From: Amphimedon queenslandica
Taxonomy: Eukaryota > Porifera > Demospongiae > Haplosclerida > Niphatidae
Reading direction: 5' to 3'
DNA length: 46,042 bases
Assembly (NCBI RefSeq): GCF_000090795.2
Contig: NW_003546399.1
Span: forward strand, 81,533 to 127,574
Of this stretch, positions 1 to 11,967 are shown piece by piece (positions within the stretch are counted from its first letter, which is position 1; every line of letters begins with the position of its first letter). A program made the position numbers and the translations under genes. The notes under the pieces are model-generated. The model saw only the letters and a list, made by a program, of their open reading frames with translations, ran no database searches and was not told where the DNA came from.

Positions 1-2793
1 TTTCATTCTCGTTCCTCTCTCAGGCTAAACGTGAGAGTCTGTACATTATCCATCATCCCGTTTCCGCCATGACATGTACCGCCCTCTGTCTAAAGGGGTG
101 TGGCACTTCTCCATCCAGCCTTGTGACCACACCCGCTCCCGGCTCTGAGTTCATGCTTGATGTGACGAGTGAGTCACGTGACAAGAATTGGCCAATAGAA
201 TTGATTGTAATGCTACACACTGACAACTCTATCACTGTACTGAACAGGTAATAACTACCAATAACTATTAATAACCATTATTAATTATTTATAACTATTA
301 ATAACTGATTCTGTCCATTACAGGACATCATATCAAGTATTGTGTAACTATAAATTAGGTGGTGGAGACGGAGAACCAGGTGGCTGTGTCTTCACGTACA
401 TGTACATGTATTACTTATTTAATTACCGGTAGGTGCTAAACGGCTAAAGACTGAAGGAGATTGGGGTGGAGCAGCAGGGGGTGTGGTCAATGGAGACTGC
501 AATATATGTATATCGCCCAATGGAGGGTGTGTTGCCGTGGCGACTGAGGGAGTCATTAATGTGATTGCCTTCTCTCCTTTCTTCCTCGGGGAAAAAGGTA
601 CAAATACAAGAACTGCTTGGCTCACATTGTAACTTTTTAGGTTTTGAATCTCCTGATATTTCAAGATGGAGCCTATTACTAGCTCTAGCTGCAGTTAAGA
701 ATGTATCAGTCTGGGACATTGCCGTCATGTGCAGTCGCGTCTCTTACAGACACAAAGGTTGCCTAGCAACATGTCCCGCCCCTTACTCCACCCTTTTAAT
801 TAGATGGTGGCCTGATAATGAAGGTACTAGAGCAATGGGGGAAGGACTTCACTAGGAACTCTGATACCTGGAGGGACACTCTGCTCCCAGTCTACTATAG
901 GATATGTCTTACTTTACACTGGTAAAGGAAGGGATCTCTTCTCAGCTGTATGGTATTTCTCTCTCCCTCTAGTTGTCATGATCATGGGTTAACTCATGCC
1001 CTAGACCAGCGTGATGTACTGAGACTTCATTCAACCTTCTCTCTCTTTCTCCTTTCCCTCTCCTCCAATAAAGAGTCAGATTCATCCCTTGCTTACTCTC
1101 TGAAAGGTCTTTAATACTACATACATACAATACATATGTTCATATGCACATACATGTACATGCATAATGTACAGCTAGAATACTGTATAGCACTTTAATT
1201 TGGCAGATTTTTATTTTGACGATTGGCGGTTTGCAAGCAGAATCACCAATATTGAAACTGCCAATCATTAATGCACATGCTTAGTAATGCACGTGTACAC
1301 AAAAATTGCCAAATAAAAAACCAACAATTGTAATTTTGTAGCTAAATTGCCAAAATAAAATGCTATACGGTAGTCCCACTCTTCTTTTATTAGATTGTGC
1401 TGAGTCTCCTGAGGACAATATTGACGCCATCACTCGCTCGCTCCAAAATAAAGACTTTGAGATTGACAAAGGTTCCATGCCCTCCCTTCTTCCTCTCCTC
1501 ATATTATTAGTGTCTTTTAGATATTGCATCAGAACTACAGGTTCATGCTCACTGGATTATTGAGTTCTCGTTAAAGGTTTCGTCAAGAATAGCAAATCTA
1601 ATGGTTGGGAGGGTAAGGGCCCACTCCACCATTTTAATTTCAATGTCTCTTTTTGTACAGTATCCTGATAGGTTAAGTCTTAAGGTATTACGACAGTGTC
1701 TCATGTTGATTTTTATTTGGAATAAAGTATTGAAAATGCCAGTTTTATCAATCAGTGGTGAGGAGAGAGAGGGAGAGCCAGAGAGGGAGGGACAGAGAGA
1801 GACAGACAAAGAGAGAAGTTAACATTATTACTATTTTATTTATTTTTCAGATTCGTCACTTTCTTTATTATTTAAAGTTATAACTTGTACTATTAATAAT
1901 GAAATGAACGTCCTTGATGAATCATTGAAATCAGGTGTGCTATTTTTAGAACTAAATACATTATGTCACTGACCACACCCACACAGATTTATTGCGCAAT
2001 ATACCACCAATGGAATCATATTCAACTCTGACGTTAACAAAGGCAGCTAATCTTCAAGGTAAACACTAGTAACTGTTGCTAGGGGATAGGCATCAGCAAA
2101 TACAGTAATAGGATTTCCCACAAAGAATATTATGCTGATCAAGAACTTTAAAAAATCATGAAAAATCCAATTTTGATTGAAATTCATACCAAAATCCTGT
2201 GGGAAACCCAGCTTCACTGCTAGTTATAATTATGAGTTATTAATAACTATTCATAACTAGGGTTTTTACATGGTTTGTCTAAGACGGCAGAATTGCCTGA
2301 AACATTTTATCGGGAGACTCCTCCTCGCCTGAGACCACATGTACAGGCAAACTACTCGTCATATGATCCTTACTCTCCACTTGGACTTGTGGTACCCAAA
2401 GGAATCTCCCCTCCTTGGAGGGACAGGTTTATAGAGGGACAACTGGATGTGATCCATGGAGGAATACTCACCAACGCTGTACTGAGGGATACTAAACTCA
2501 GGCAATGCAGCAAGTGAGGGAAACAAATCATTAAAACATTGTTCTTTTTTGTGGGGGGGGGGGGTAAACTATTAAGAATGCTATTTTGAGGGGAAACAAT
2601 TATCTTGATCCTTTTAAAATTTTTTTATTTTTTATTTGGTACATGTAGCTGTCGCTCGTGGACTGTAGTTTCAGGAACCAGTTCTGTTGATCCTGCCACT
2701 CCCTCTTCTCTCTCGTCTCCTATACAGCAATGGAGGCATAGTTGGACTAGACACTGTCTGTGTGGTTCAATGTGGCTCCATACAAAACAATAA
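1..2793 (+). CDS. MED16: Mediator subunit 16-like, 3' part (5' end outside window)
   Basis: Partial multi-exon gene running in from the left edge. Exons I can splice in phase are 24-247, 324-379, 433-597, 641-757, further small exons to about 2100, then 2261-2513 and a last exon 2649-2793 ending in TAA. The recognition rests on the C-terminus: a CxxC pair (QCSNC) joined across the last intron, then a tryptophan-rich stretch and CLCGSMW, which matches the zinc-binding C-terminal end of MED16 (C..C ... W ... CxCGG/S.W). Upstream, 'SPNGGCVAVAT' around 520 reads like a beta-propeller blade and 'LLLALAAVKN.SVWD' around 680 fits the helical middle. MED16 is a tail-module subunit of Mediator, acting in the nucleus between activators and RNA polymerase II. 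The N-terminal WD part is outside the window and the middle exons are uncertain. The family call is good but not certain. Confidence 0.62.
1181..1372. mobile_element. MITE-like inverted-repeat element (TACTGTATAGC ends), in MED16 intron
   Basis: The element begins TACTGTATAGCACTTTAATT and ends with a sequence whose reverse complement is TACCGTATAGCATTTTATTT, about 25 of 30 bases matching, so it has terminal inverted repeats flanked by TA. It is 192 bp and non-coding. The same terminal motif bounds a second element at 38535-38743, so this is a dispersed family. TA flanks suggest mobilisation by a Tc1/mariner-type transposase, which is inference. Confidence 0.6.
2100..2215. repeat. Dispersed repeat fragment in MED16 intron
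   Basis: The stretch has near-inverted ends (GGATTTCCCACA near 2110 and CCTGTGGGAAACCC near 2205). Its right part, 'accaaaatcctgtgggaaaccc', recurs at about 21318 in a Claspin intron, and 'aaaatccaattttgattg' recurs at 20948. It is a relic of the repeat family also found in Claspin. Confidence 0.55.
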
Positions 2794-3028
2794 ACAACAA
2801 CAACAACAACAATAGATTTAATACGATTCAAGCCAGTCGTTATACGCAATAATTTTTTAATTATTTTTTTGTTACAATACTTTTTCAATTAATAATTTTA
2901 CAACAAAAGGGGAAACAATTATGATATTATTGTGAAAAATCTAACACAAATTACACACTCAAAATGGCAAAATTAGTAAAATAATACATGTCCACCTGTA
3001 CATCTCTAGTATGTACCAGCTCATTCTC

Positions 3029-6000
3029 TCATATTTCATTTTTTAAAAGAGCGAGCGTGTCTTCATAATTAGTTCTAAAACCTGTCTCCATGTGTCTTAG
3101 ACTGGATTGCAGCGTGTGCGATAATTCTTTATATTTTTGACAAGATGACAGTAATTGTCTCAAGCTTCTCAGCAACTCCTCATCACCTCCTCCTCCCTGT
3201 CCTTCTGTCTCATTAGTTGCTCCGTGAGAAGAAGAGGAAGCAAGTATGTGTTGTACATTAGTTTTGAATAGCATTAACTGAAATGAGAGAAGGAAAGTTA
3301 CTTAATAATAATTAATAATTATTCAGTCTCTCTCTCCCTTACTTTATTTTCCCTGTCTTTAGCAGCTCTCAGTTCTTCCATTGTTCCTCGTAGTGTGTCT
3401 TCACATTTGTCTGCTCTCTCAGTGTCCACACTAACAGCATTGTGTAGCTTCTGTCTAGCATCAGCCAACTGCTGTGATAGGTGTATCCTTGTATCCTGCA
3501 ATGACAGGACTTCTTTCTCAAGTTGTTCTGTATGACTAGACTGTGTAGTGTAATGAGCCTGAGAAAGAGAAGTATACACGTGCATGTACACGTACATATG
3601 TGTGCTTTATATGTACTTTTAGTTCTGTTAATGTGCTATTTTCTTTCTTCAATTGTTCTATTAATTCTTTTTGTTGTGTCATTTTCATTTGTAGTCTCTC
3701 AAATTGACTTATCATCTTTTGTCCCTGCATGCATAACAAAAATCATTAAAATGATCTGGGCTAGATTTCTCTGCTCACTCTATTCATTGTAGATTGCATT
3801 TCAGTTTCCCTCTCTGTGGCCACAGTAACCCTCTCCTCTAATGCTGTCACTTTCCTCTGCAGTAAGTTCACATGGAGCTCTTTGCTCTCAAGTTGCTGTT
3901 TTGTACTTTTCAACTTTCTTTGTAGAGAATACACTGCAGACTGCTTCTCAGCTAATGTCTGTGTCTATTTGTGAGCAGAAAAATGATGATAATAAATTAC
4001 CAGTATGTATCTTACTTCTAAATTGCATAATTGTTCGGCTTTTAGTAAAATTGAATCTTCAGCAAATTCTCCAGCCATTATGCTGCTAGTGGTTGCTTCC
4101 AACTTCAGTGAGGATACACATCTTTTAATGAATGATTTATACTGTGCATTTATGAGGAATTGAAGAATAAAAGGTGAAAGTAAAAATGTTTTACTAACCT
4201 TTTCTTCTTGTTTTTTCAATTGCTTCTCCAGTAATTCAATGTTGTGTAGCTGATCATTCATTTCTGATAACTTCTCTCTCTCTAGTTCTGCTTTCTCTCT
4301 TTCAAACTCTATTTCCCTTTCTTTGCTAACTAGCTGTTCTCTTAGCCCTTTAATTACTCCATCCTTATCCGTCATACCACTCCTCATTAATGACATGCTC
4401 TAAATTTAATAATAAGTAAAATCATCATTATTTGTTTAATTTTACCTCGTTAATTTCTTTTAATTTCAGTTTAATGCTGTCCTCATCAATTGATGCACAT
4501 GACAATAGTCTTGCTACCATATTAACCAGGTCTGTGTACTGCAGTTGGTGCATGAGGTTATGGTGTGGTCATTGGCATAACACACTTACTTGTTGCTTTG
4601 CTTGTCTTTCATTTTTATGCAATTCATCAACTGCCTCCAACTTTACTTTTAACTCATTAGAGCTGTACATTTAATTTGCATGTATTAGTAATTGTTTAGT
4701 GTTATTGTTTACCTGTTTTGTTGACTTTTAATTTCTTCTTTTAATGCTGCTATTGTTTCCCTGCTTGTTTCTAGTCTGTCCAGAAATCCTTTTCTCTCAC
4801 TCTCTGTTGTTTGAAGTTTCTCCTCCAACTCTGCTACTGTCTAAGAGAGAGAGAGAGAGGGAGGGAGGAGAGTGTAAATATCTAAAGTTGTGCGGTTCCA
4901 TTTACTTTTTGCAGTGCTGGTAGCTTATTTGCATCTTCTTTTAATTTCTTAATATCAGACACTAATTTCATGATGGTCTCTCTATATTACATTGAGAATA
5001 AATGTTATCCTCATGTTCCTCCTTTTTTCTGACCTGTTAGCCTTTGAGTCCAGTTCAGCTAGTTGTGTGCTGTTGGTTAAAATGGTAATTTTCTGTTTCA
5101 TTTCCTTATTTTGAAGCATTAGACTGCAAACCTACATGTATGTGGTGAGAGGTGTAAAACAAAGCTGTTCCTTTACTTTTTGCATCATTCCTTCTACATC
5201 ACATTCATCTTCCACTTGTAAGCTGTCAGCTAGTTGATAGCAAATATCTTCATACTATAGAAAGAGAGGAAGGAGATAGAGCCATTACTACATTAAGTAC
5301 TAACTGCTGAATCTGCTACTGTTGCTCGTTCTTCTTTCTCTTCATTTTCATTCTTGACTTGCTTCAATTTTTCCTCCAGCAATTCAAGCATCATCTCCTA
5401 CAATGAAGATCCCAATGAGTAATCTTTACATATTGCACATGTATATACTTTATCTTGCAGTTGTTTTTTAATTTCTCCTATTTGTTGCTGCTTGTCGTGG
5501 GCTGTCTGTTTGCCTCTTTTATCTTCTTCTTCTTTATCACTTAATTGTTTCTTCATTGATTGCATCATGGTACTTGTTCTTGCTGCATTTTGTTGAGATA
5601 CCTCTAATTCACTCTATGAATAATAACAGTAATAGTATTATACATTAGGGTCTAGGGCACACTTAGTAATAGTAATTGATATAAGCTTTCAAGAAACTGT
5701 CTAAACTGAGTTAATTGCTGTTACTTTTAATTGAAGACTTTCAGATTCTTTTCTTGCTATGGCTACTTTGGCTTGCTCCAGTTGTGTTTTAATGTTACCC
5801 AGTTGTACATTAGCAGCTGCTATATCACTGGATACTCTCTCAAGTTCTGTACGAGACTCGGTCAACTATTAATAGTGAGTATCATTAACGCCCACTCAGA
5901 ATTATGTACTTACTTCTTTAATGGTTTGATTATGTTCTTTATGTAATTGATTAACTTTATCATTAATTGTAGCTATCAATGTGTCTGTATTTACATCATT

Positions 6001-6707
6001 AATTATTGTCGTTCCGTCGGATAGTAGTAATAACAATGATTTATAGCTCGTTAATAACTATATGGGAATAAGACAAAATATATGGTATATTATGATAAAT
6101 ATAATAATTTTTATATACTTTATGGTGTGCCTCTGTATCACTAGTCACACTCTTTAGTTTTGTCTTTAATTCTAAGTTTTCACCTCTACGAAGAAATGAG
6201 GGAGAGAGAGACATGAAAGAAAATAAGCTGAAATATGACACTAGCTCTAATACCTCAGTGAGCTGATTAATTTGTCCCTGTGTTCCCATTCTTGTCTTGA
6301 TACACGAATAAACTCTATGGACTAGAAGAAAAAGACAATAATAATAATGTGGTGAAATTGTCTGGCAGTACCATTGTACCATGATCATACATGTAATTGG
6401 TACAGGCACTTACTCTTCTCATTGCAGTGTTAGGAGAAGGTGAATGGCCTCTAAAACTGTTTGGTGGTGATTGTATCATTGTATATCTTCCTCCTAGGCC
6501 TCCTCCTCCTATTCCAGCAACAGAAGAGCTAGGTATAGGGCCAGTTATTGTTGGTACAGTATGTGGTCTGGTGCTGCTTAGAGGTGAAGGAGAAAGGGAA
6601 GGTGAAAAGGCACTAAGGTAAGAGTTAGGTGGGAGCTCTGGAAGCTGCTGCTCTCCTCCTCCTCCGCTTGAAGGACTAGTAGAAACATCACCTCCTTTAC
6701 TTGCCAT
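3029..6707 (-). CDS. Long coiled-coil protein, family not recognised
   Basis: Minus-strand gene of roughly 14 short exons with introns of 40-150 bp. It starts at ATG 6707-6705 in the context GCAAG/ATGGCAAGT. The N-terminal exon (6707-6416) is low-complexity, rich in Ser, Pro and Gly. The next exon reads in phase as SIEFIRVSRQEWEHRDKL then RGENLELKTKLKSV. From there to the stop at 3031-3029 nearly every exon is heptad-like coiled coil rich in Glu, Lys, Gln and Leu (for example 'LREQLVSKEREIEFEREKAE' near 4300 and 'MISQFERLQMKMTQQKELIE' near 3700). The C-terminal exon (3274-3029) has a Gly-rich loop and a final helix. I see no kinase, motor or calponin-homology domain. Centrosomal, ciliary or Golgi scaffold proteins (CCDC170-like is one possibility) would fit, but I cannot choose. 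It shares a 262-bp intergenic promoter region with TADA2B. Confidence 0.8.
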
Positions 6708-6969
6708 CTTTACTTTGTTGTTGTGCGGTTGCTATGGTAACATGCATTAATTTTATTTTTGTTTTTTTTTTGCAAAAGTTTTGAGGTAAAAATCTGTTTG
6801 TTTTTTTCATGGGTAATTGGTTTATTAAAGGAAATATATCATCTATTTTTGTTTACCAAACGAACTGAAGTAAGCAAAGCAACTTAAAATCAAACAGGAG
6901 GAAGTAAAAACTATAAAAAAAGAGACATTGATTATGACGTCACTTCCGTTATTATGTTTTTAATTAAAA
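6708..6969. promoter_or_regulatory. Head-to-head promoter, coiled-coil gene / TADA2B
   Basis: Two start codons point away from each other 262 bp apart (ATG at 6707 on minus, ATG at 6970 on plus). Just before the TADA2B start are a CRE-like TGACGTCA (6936-6943) and CTTCCGTT, an ETS-like core. There is no TATA box beside either gene. A shared bidirectional promoter is inferred from spacing only. Confidence 0.5.
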
Positions 6970-9900
6970 ATGGCGGATGGTATGACATTTAATTTATGTA
7001 TTATTTTATTTTGTTGGATTAGATGATTCTCAGAGATACCACTGCAGTTACTGTGGCTGTGATATAACACTCCGTCTGAAATGTAATGGCTGCCCTGACT
7101 TTGATCTTTGCCTTGAAGTAAATAAAACAGCTTGATTCTTTTTATGACCATTCTCTCCCTCCCTCTTTCTCTCTTTCTCTCAGTGTTTTGCTTCAGGTGC
7201 CTCTATAGGTAATCATATGCCCGATCATCCCTACCAACTAATTGTAAGAGAATAGCTAGTAGCGTTTATATTACCTACCATTTCTCAGGACGAGGGAAGC
7301 TTCCCATTGTTAACTAATGATTGGGGAGCCATTGAAGAAGTATTGTTACTAGAGGCCGTGGAACAGGACGGGTTTGGAAACTGGTAAATGTACATATTGA
7401 ATTAATGATCACATGACTGTCACATGTAGGGAAGACATTGGGGCTCATGTTTTTACAAAAACGGCAAGAGGTGAGTGGATTTGTAGTTTGACCACACCCA
7501 CTAATTACACTCATTCAGAAAGCAAAGATCATTATAACGAAGCTTACGTGAACAGTATAATTGGAGAAGGTAACCTACTATATAATATTAATGTTCATTT
7601 TATAGTAATTGAGGGAAGCATGAGTGACACTCTATACTTGTAATTAAATCTGGATTTATTTTATTCATTTCTGTCAGCAAGAAGACAAGTATTTTTTCAG
7701 AAATCGGCCCATTTCTTTAGATGACCATAACTCGAAAATTTCTTGTCGGAATTGGCTCAAACTTTCTGCATAGCTTAAGGACATCAATATGTATCAGAAA
7801 ATGTAATAAAAATTGGGGGTGATTTTGGAGTCATTTTTCGGGAAAAACCATGGGCTATAGTACAGGGAATTTTTCAGAAATTGGCCTATTTTTTAAAGTG
7901 GCCATAACTCAAAAATTTGAAGTCAGAATCAGCTCAAACTTTCTACACAGCATAAGGACATCAATATGTATCAAAAGATGTAATAAAAATTATGGGTGAT
8001 TTTGGAGCCATTTTTCGGAAAAAACCATGGGCTATAGTACAGGGAATTTTTCAGAAATTGGCCTATTTTTTAAAGTGGCCATAGCTTAAGAAATTAAAGT
8101 CAGAATCAGCTCAAACTTTCTATATAGTATAAGGATATCAATGTGTATCAGAAAATGTAATAAAAATTTGGGGTGATTTCGGAGCCATTTTTTGAAAAAA
8201 AGCATGGGCTATAGTACAGGGATTTTTTCAGAAATTGTCCTATTTTTTAAAGTTGCCATAGCTTAAGAAATTGAAGTCAGAATCAGCTCAAACTTTCTAT
8301 ATAGCATAAGGATATCAATGTGTAACGAAAATGTAATAAAAATTTGGGGTGATTTCTGAGCCATTTTTTGAAAAAAGCATGGGCTATAAGTACAGGGAAA
8401 ATTTCAAAAATTAGCTCATTTCTTTAGATGGCCATAACTCGAAAATTTTTTGTTGGAATTGGCTCAAACTTTCTACATAGCATAAGTACATCAATATGCG
8501 TCAGAAAATGTAATAAAAATTGGGGGTGGTTTTGGAGTCATTTTTCTGAAAAAACCATGGATTATACAGGGATATTTTCAAAAATTGGCCCATTTCTTTA
8601 GATGGCCAGAATTCAAAGTTTACCTTACGGATGTATCATTATTATTGTTAGGTTTGTTGCTTCCTGATTATCATTCCAAAGTCCTGGCAGATGGAGGAGG
8701 AGAGAGTGAGTTACTCTTCTTTGCTACATGTGCATAGTTACCTCCTGTCCTGTTCCAGTTCCTCCTTCTCCTCCCTCTTTCACTCCCATGTCACTGGAGC
8801 ATAACGAACAACAGGACTTAACATATGCTCCACTGAGAGATGATTTTGAAAAAGTAAGAGAAATATGGAGGACAGTTACAGAACTACTGTACCTAATCAC
8901 TTGTTCCTCCCTCCTCCTCCTCCTCCAGGAATATGATAATGGTGCCGAGAGAATTATAAGTGAAGTTCCAATCCACAATGAAGAGGATAGCATTGAGAGA
9001 GGTACATGTACATGTACTACAAACTACCTCTTAATGACTTATTTACATGTTATTAACTTATTATACCTACTACTTGTAGAATTGAAGCTAGCTCATATAG
9101 ACATGTACAATAAGAGGTTGGGGGAGAGGGAAAAAAGAAAATGGTAAATTAAAACAAAGTACAGCTCAGCAGAGACTAGTCCTTATTTTTTAGCTTTGCA
9201 AGGGATCATAATTTATTGGGAGGAAAGATGAGGATAAGCAGTAAGTTTTTAATAACATTATAGTGACTCTTTAATTTCTAATTATAGGTATGAAAAGGAA
9301 ATATTCAAAAGAGGAGAGGTTAGATTTTGATTCTAGATGCATCCATATTTTATATCTCTTCTCCCTCTCTCTCAGAGATATTAGGAATAAATTCCGTCCG
9401 CTAGCAAGACTAATGGATAAAGATGAATACGAGAAACTAGTGGGATCATTGAAAAGTTAGTTAACCAGTAATAAGTCAATAAACTACTGGTTAATTAACT
9501 ATTATTAACAGGAGAGAAGGAGTTGATTGAAAGGATACAAAGTTTAAAGGAATACAAAAGAAACGGAATAACGAAGATTGAAGGTGCATGCAATGACCCA
9601 AGAGTTACACGTGTACATGTACATGTACTTAGTGTTTGTGTTGTTCAAAATAAGTATCCCTTTAAAGATTGTTTACTTACAATGTACAGTATCAAATATT
9701 TGTTTATAGATGGAATTGAGATTGATATGTTGAAACAAGAGAAAGAGAAGGTTAGTATTAATAATAATAATTATTATTATTATTTTCAATAAATTATATT
9801 CCATTGTATATACAGGAAAATGAGCACAGGTAAGCCTCAAAATAAAAAAGCTCACAAAACAATCCTTTTGATTTGATTTAGTGAACTACCAGGTGACACT

Positions 9901-10267
9901 TATCAAGGTAAAACTATATACATGTATTCTCTATTCCATTATTCTCTCTGTCCCACTATTAGGTATTGCATTGCTGACACAGAAAGAAAGAAAGGTTTGT
10001 GAGAAGTTAATCTTCTTTTATCTCCACGTCTCTTTCTAGATGTGTCATTCTCTTGGTTTGCAAACGCAAGAATATTTAAATATTAAAACAGAGATATTAA
10101 AGGTAAGAGTATCATTGATACTCTCTCCATTCCTCTCTTTCCTCCCCCAGGCTGCTGGGTTAAGGTTAAAAGGGATCCCTGCCAAGCCTTCGCTTCCAAA
10201 GTCTCTCCCACGCAATACAAAATGTCACATCATCAAATACCTTCATAAAGCTGGTTTAATTAGTTAA
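6970..10267 (+). CDS. TADA2B: Transcriptional adaptor 2-beta (SAGA subunit)
   Basis: Full multi-exon gene. The first exon (6970-6979) encodes MAD; exons 7023-7117 and 7184-7243 give the ZZ zinc finger (YHCSYCGC...CNGCPDFDLCLECF...GNHMPDHPYQLI). Exons from 7289 give the SANT domain (EAVEQDGFGNWEDIGAHV). Exon 8761 onward has the ADA2B-type APLRDDFE segment, then ELKLAHIDMYNKRLGEREKR and the coiled 'EYKRNGITKIE' stretch near 9550. The 3' exons encode a SWIRM domain (ERKMCHSLGLQTQEYLNIKT, GIPAKPSLPKSL) ending at TAA 10265-10267. Order and spacing match TADA2B rather than TADA2A. Such proteins bridge GCN5/PCAF to nucleosomes in SAGA. An intron (about 7571-8651) carries a five-copy 177-bp repeat array. 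A broken copy of the last exons lies at 15120-15720. Confidence 0.93.
7680..8640. repeat. Tandem array of ~177-bp units in TADA2B intron
   Basis: The core 'gctcaaactttct' recurs at about 7754, 7931, 8109, 8285 and 8461, spacing 176-178 bp, about five units. Each unit also carries 'catcaatatg', 'atgtaataaaaatt', 'ccatgggctatagtacaggg' and 'ggccataac'. Units differ by scattered substitutions. No unit has an open frame worth calling. Related arrays lie at 29815-30250 and 20930-21270. Confidence 0.92.
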
Positions 10268-10340
10268 CTAACCATGCCCAAATTAATTGACTCCACCTCT
10301 CATCATGATTACCTCTCATTTTTAGACATTTTTATTTTAA
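10268..10340. other. 3' flank of TADA2B
   Basis: Short AT-rich non-coding stretch after the TADA2B stop. It is retained with few changes at 15717-15790, so it lies inside the duplicated block. Confidence 0.5.
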
Positions 10341-10460
10341 CATTTTATATATTGTTCAAAAGGTGTTGGTACATGTTCCCTGTCTTTACTGATTGCTAAG
10401 AATTTAAATCTTTCACCCATTTCCTCAGGACTCGTTAGCCATTGATAACTATTAATTAAA
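10341..10460 (-). pseudogene. NDUFAF7 last-exon relic, copy 1
   Basis: On the minus strand this reads NSYQWLTSPEEMGERFKFLA, the last exon of NDUFAF7, nearly identical to the intact gene at 15797-15905. The upstream part of that exon and all neighbouring exons are absent here, replaced by the NPC2-like promoter. The frame stays open and ends slightly later than in the intact gene (EQYIKC then stop), but with no upstream exons it cannot make the enzyme. It sits directly 3' of intact TADA2B, mirroring the arrangement in block 2. Confidence 0.85.
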
Positions 10461-10567
10461 CCGTAGTAAATCTAATTTAGAGTCTCTTTGTTGGTATCTT
10501 GCACGGAACTAATCAACTGGAGGTGCTTCAGGTGGCTTAGTGGCAGGCTAGTGGTTAGTTTCGGGGC

Positions 10568-10598
10568 CAGACCCTTCAACCCTGGGTTCAAGGGTCTG
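10568..10598. repeat. Hairpin upstream of NPC2-like copy 1
   Basis: A 31-bp near-perfect inverted repeat: CAGACCCTT-c-AACCC, then t, then GGGTT-c-AAGGGTCTG; only positions 10, 16 and 22 fail to pair. The two halves also occur before copy 2, split apart at about 11908-11935 and 12336-12356 by an inserted element. Copy 3 lacks it. Function unknown; it may be an end of a small mobile element. Confidence 0.6.
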
Positions 10599-10684
10599 AC
10601 CCTAGTGGAGTGCTCTCTTTCTTTATTAAAAGTAAAAGGCAACTTTAAGGTCCTCTCATTCCATTCTTCTCTAAAGATTTCATC

Positions 10685-11355
10685 ATGAAAACTTTTCTGT
10701 TGTGTCTCGCTTGTCTAGTCTCTCTTGCTGCAGCTCAGATTGCACAATCTTGTTGTAAGTTTAACGTGGTAACAATGGTGATAATTAAAGAGCTCCTTCC
10801 CTCTCTCTCCAGCTGACTATCCAGACAATAAAGTATCAGTGTATCTTAGCTCTGTTAGAATTGTTGGTTGCGCCGTCCCTCCATGCAAGTTCTATAAAGG
10901 AAAAAATGCCACAGTAGCATACAACTTTAAAGCAAGTTAGTTGTAACAAACCAGAGAAAGATTAGTATTATGACAAATTATCCCTTTTTATCTTTAATAG
11001 ATGCCGATATTGCTACGATGAATATAAAATTGTATGGGAAGATTGATGGTATCTGGGTTGAGTTACCAGGTGGTCTACCAGATCCCAATATTTGTCATAA
11101 CATAGGTGTCAAATGCCCAATGAAGTCTGGAACTGAATATCTTGTAACTTTTAATGTCTTTGTTGATCCTAATTATCCAAGTGTAAGTAAAAACACAAGT
11201 GATTGGAGCTTATAGCTAAAGTGTGGCTATATAGCTAAATCATGTCACATACATTTTTCTTTGTTCCTCTCTAGTTGACTACACTAGCTGAAGTAAGAAT
11301 GTCTGACTCTGCAGTTGAAGGTTGCTTTGCGGTTGACTTAGAGATAACAGGTTAA
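10685..11355 (+). CDS. NPC2-like secreted ML-domain protein, copy 1
   Basis: Four exons (10685-10754, 10813-10935, 11001-11182, 11275-11355) splice in phase to 151 residues. The protein has a signal peptide (MKTFLLCLACLVSLAAAQ) and an ML domain with six cysteines in NPC2 order: QSC, GC..PPC, NIC..KC and EGC. Conserved features include the PPCKFYKG loop, CPMKSGTEY and the YPS beta strand. NPC2 proteins bind cholesterol and other lipids in lysosomes or extracellularly; ML relatives also include lipid-recognition proteins of immunity, so the ligand cannot be stated. It is nearly identical in structure to copies 2 and 3. Its TATA position is degraded (TTATTAAA at about 10623), unlike the other two, so its expression may differ. 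Confidence 0.9.
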
Positions 11356-11517
11356 GTGGATCCCTCCCTCCGACTGCCGGTTGCTAAATACATTACATCT
11401 ATTGTACTATTGATTTTGTTTAACTGTATCACAACCTTTTTGCTTTTTTGATCATGTTATTCATTATGATTTTGCCATGATTTTTTGCTAATAATAATAA
11501 TAATAATAATAATAAGT

Positions 11518-11850
11518 TTCAATGTCAACGAATATCTCTCTCCACTCATTTTCCCCAATATCCTATGAATATTATTATTAAACCACATGACACCAACTAA
11601 CGATGAATTAATAAATCTCGGCAATACATAAAAAAATTCATGTGCAATGAAATAATTAAAGCCTACAATTACAAATAAAATAAATTATTACCATGAGGTA
11701 CATTAGTTAAAGATACATGCCAAATTGCCAATGGACATAAATGCATTGCTCAACTGGATGCTTTCACTCTCCTTCCCTTCAATATCTAACACAACAGTAA
11801 GACACAGTTATCATTAATCATTGCATTACTATTTTCACTAAACAATAAAC
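11518..11850 (-). pseudogene. NDUFAF7 internal-exon relic, copy 1
   Basis: This segment matches 16740-17105 of the intact NDUFAF7 gene, covering the exons that read GENEWREIFVDIE, GFNYFIAHEFFDVLP and the one before. In this copy the Asp of HEFFDVLP is changed to Tyr and a 2-base insertion after 'LP' shifts the frame. Flanking exons are missing, and the segment lies between NPC2-like copies 1 and 2. It is a non-functional leftover of the block duplication. Confidence 0.87.
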
Positions 11851-11967
11851 AATAAATCTTTAGTTTTTGCTGTACTGTCAGTTGTACGATCAGGTGGCTA
11901 GTGGCCAGACCCTTCAACCTTCAACCCTGCAGGGAATTGTCTGGTAGTGCAGTCGTTCAAGTGCACC

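Noticed and set aside
7680-8640. 177-bp repeats as a CRISPR array
   Set aside because: The whole unit is repeated with diverging copies and no unique spacers; the host is eukaryotic.
9000-9620. Repeated 'acatgtacatgt' strings as possible regulatory sites or CRISPR-like repeats
   Set aside because: The short palindromic motif occurs all over the window (405, 1150, 21345, 27090, 29735) with no regular spacing; treated as background simple sequence.
10500-10680. Possible tRNA in the GC-richer stretch before NPC2-like copy 1
   Set aside because: The hairpin does not fold into a cloverleaf and A/B box sequences are absent.
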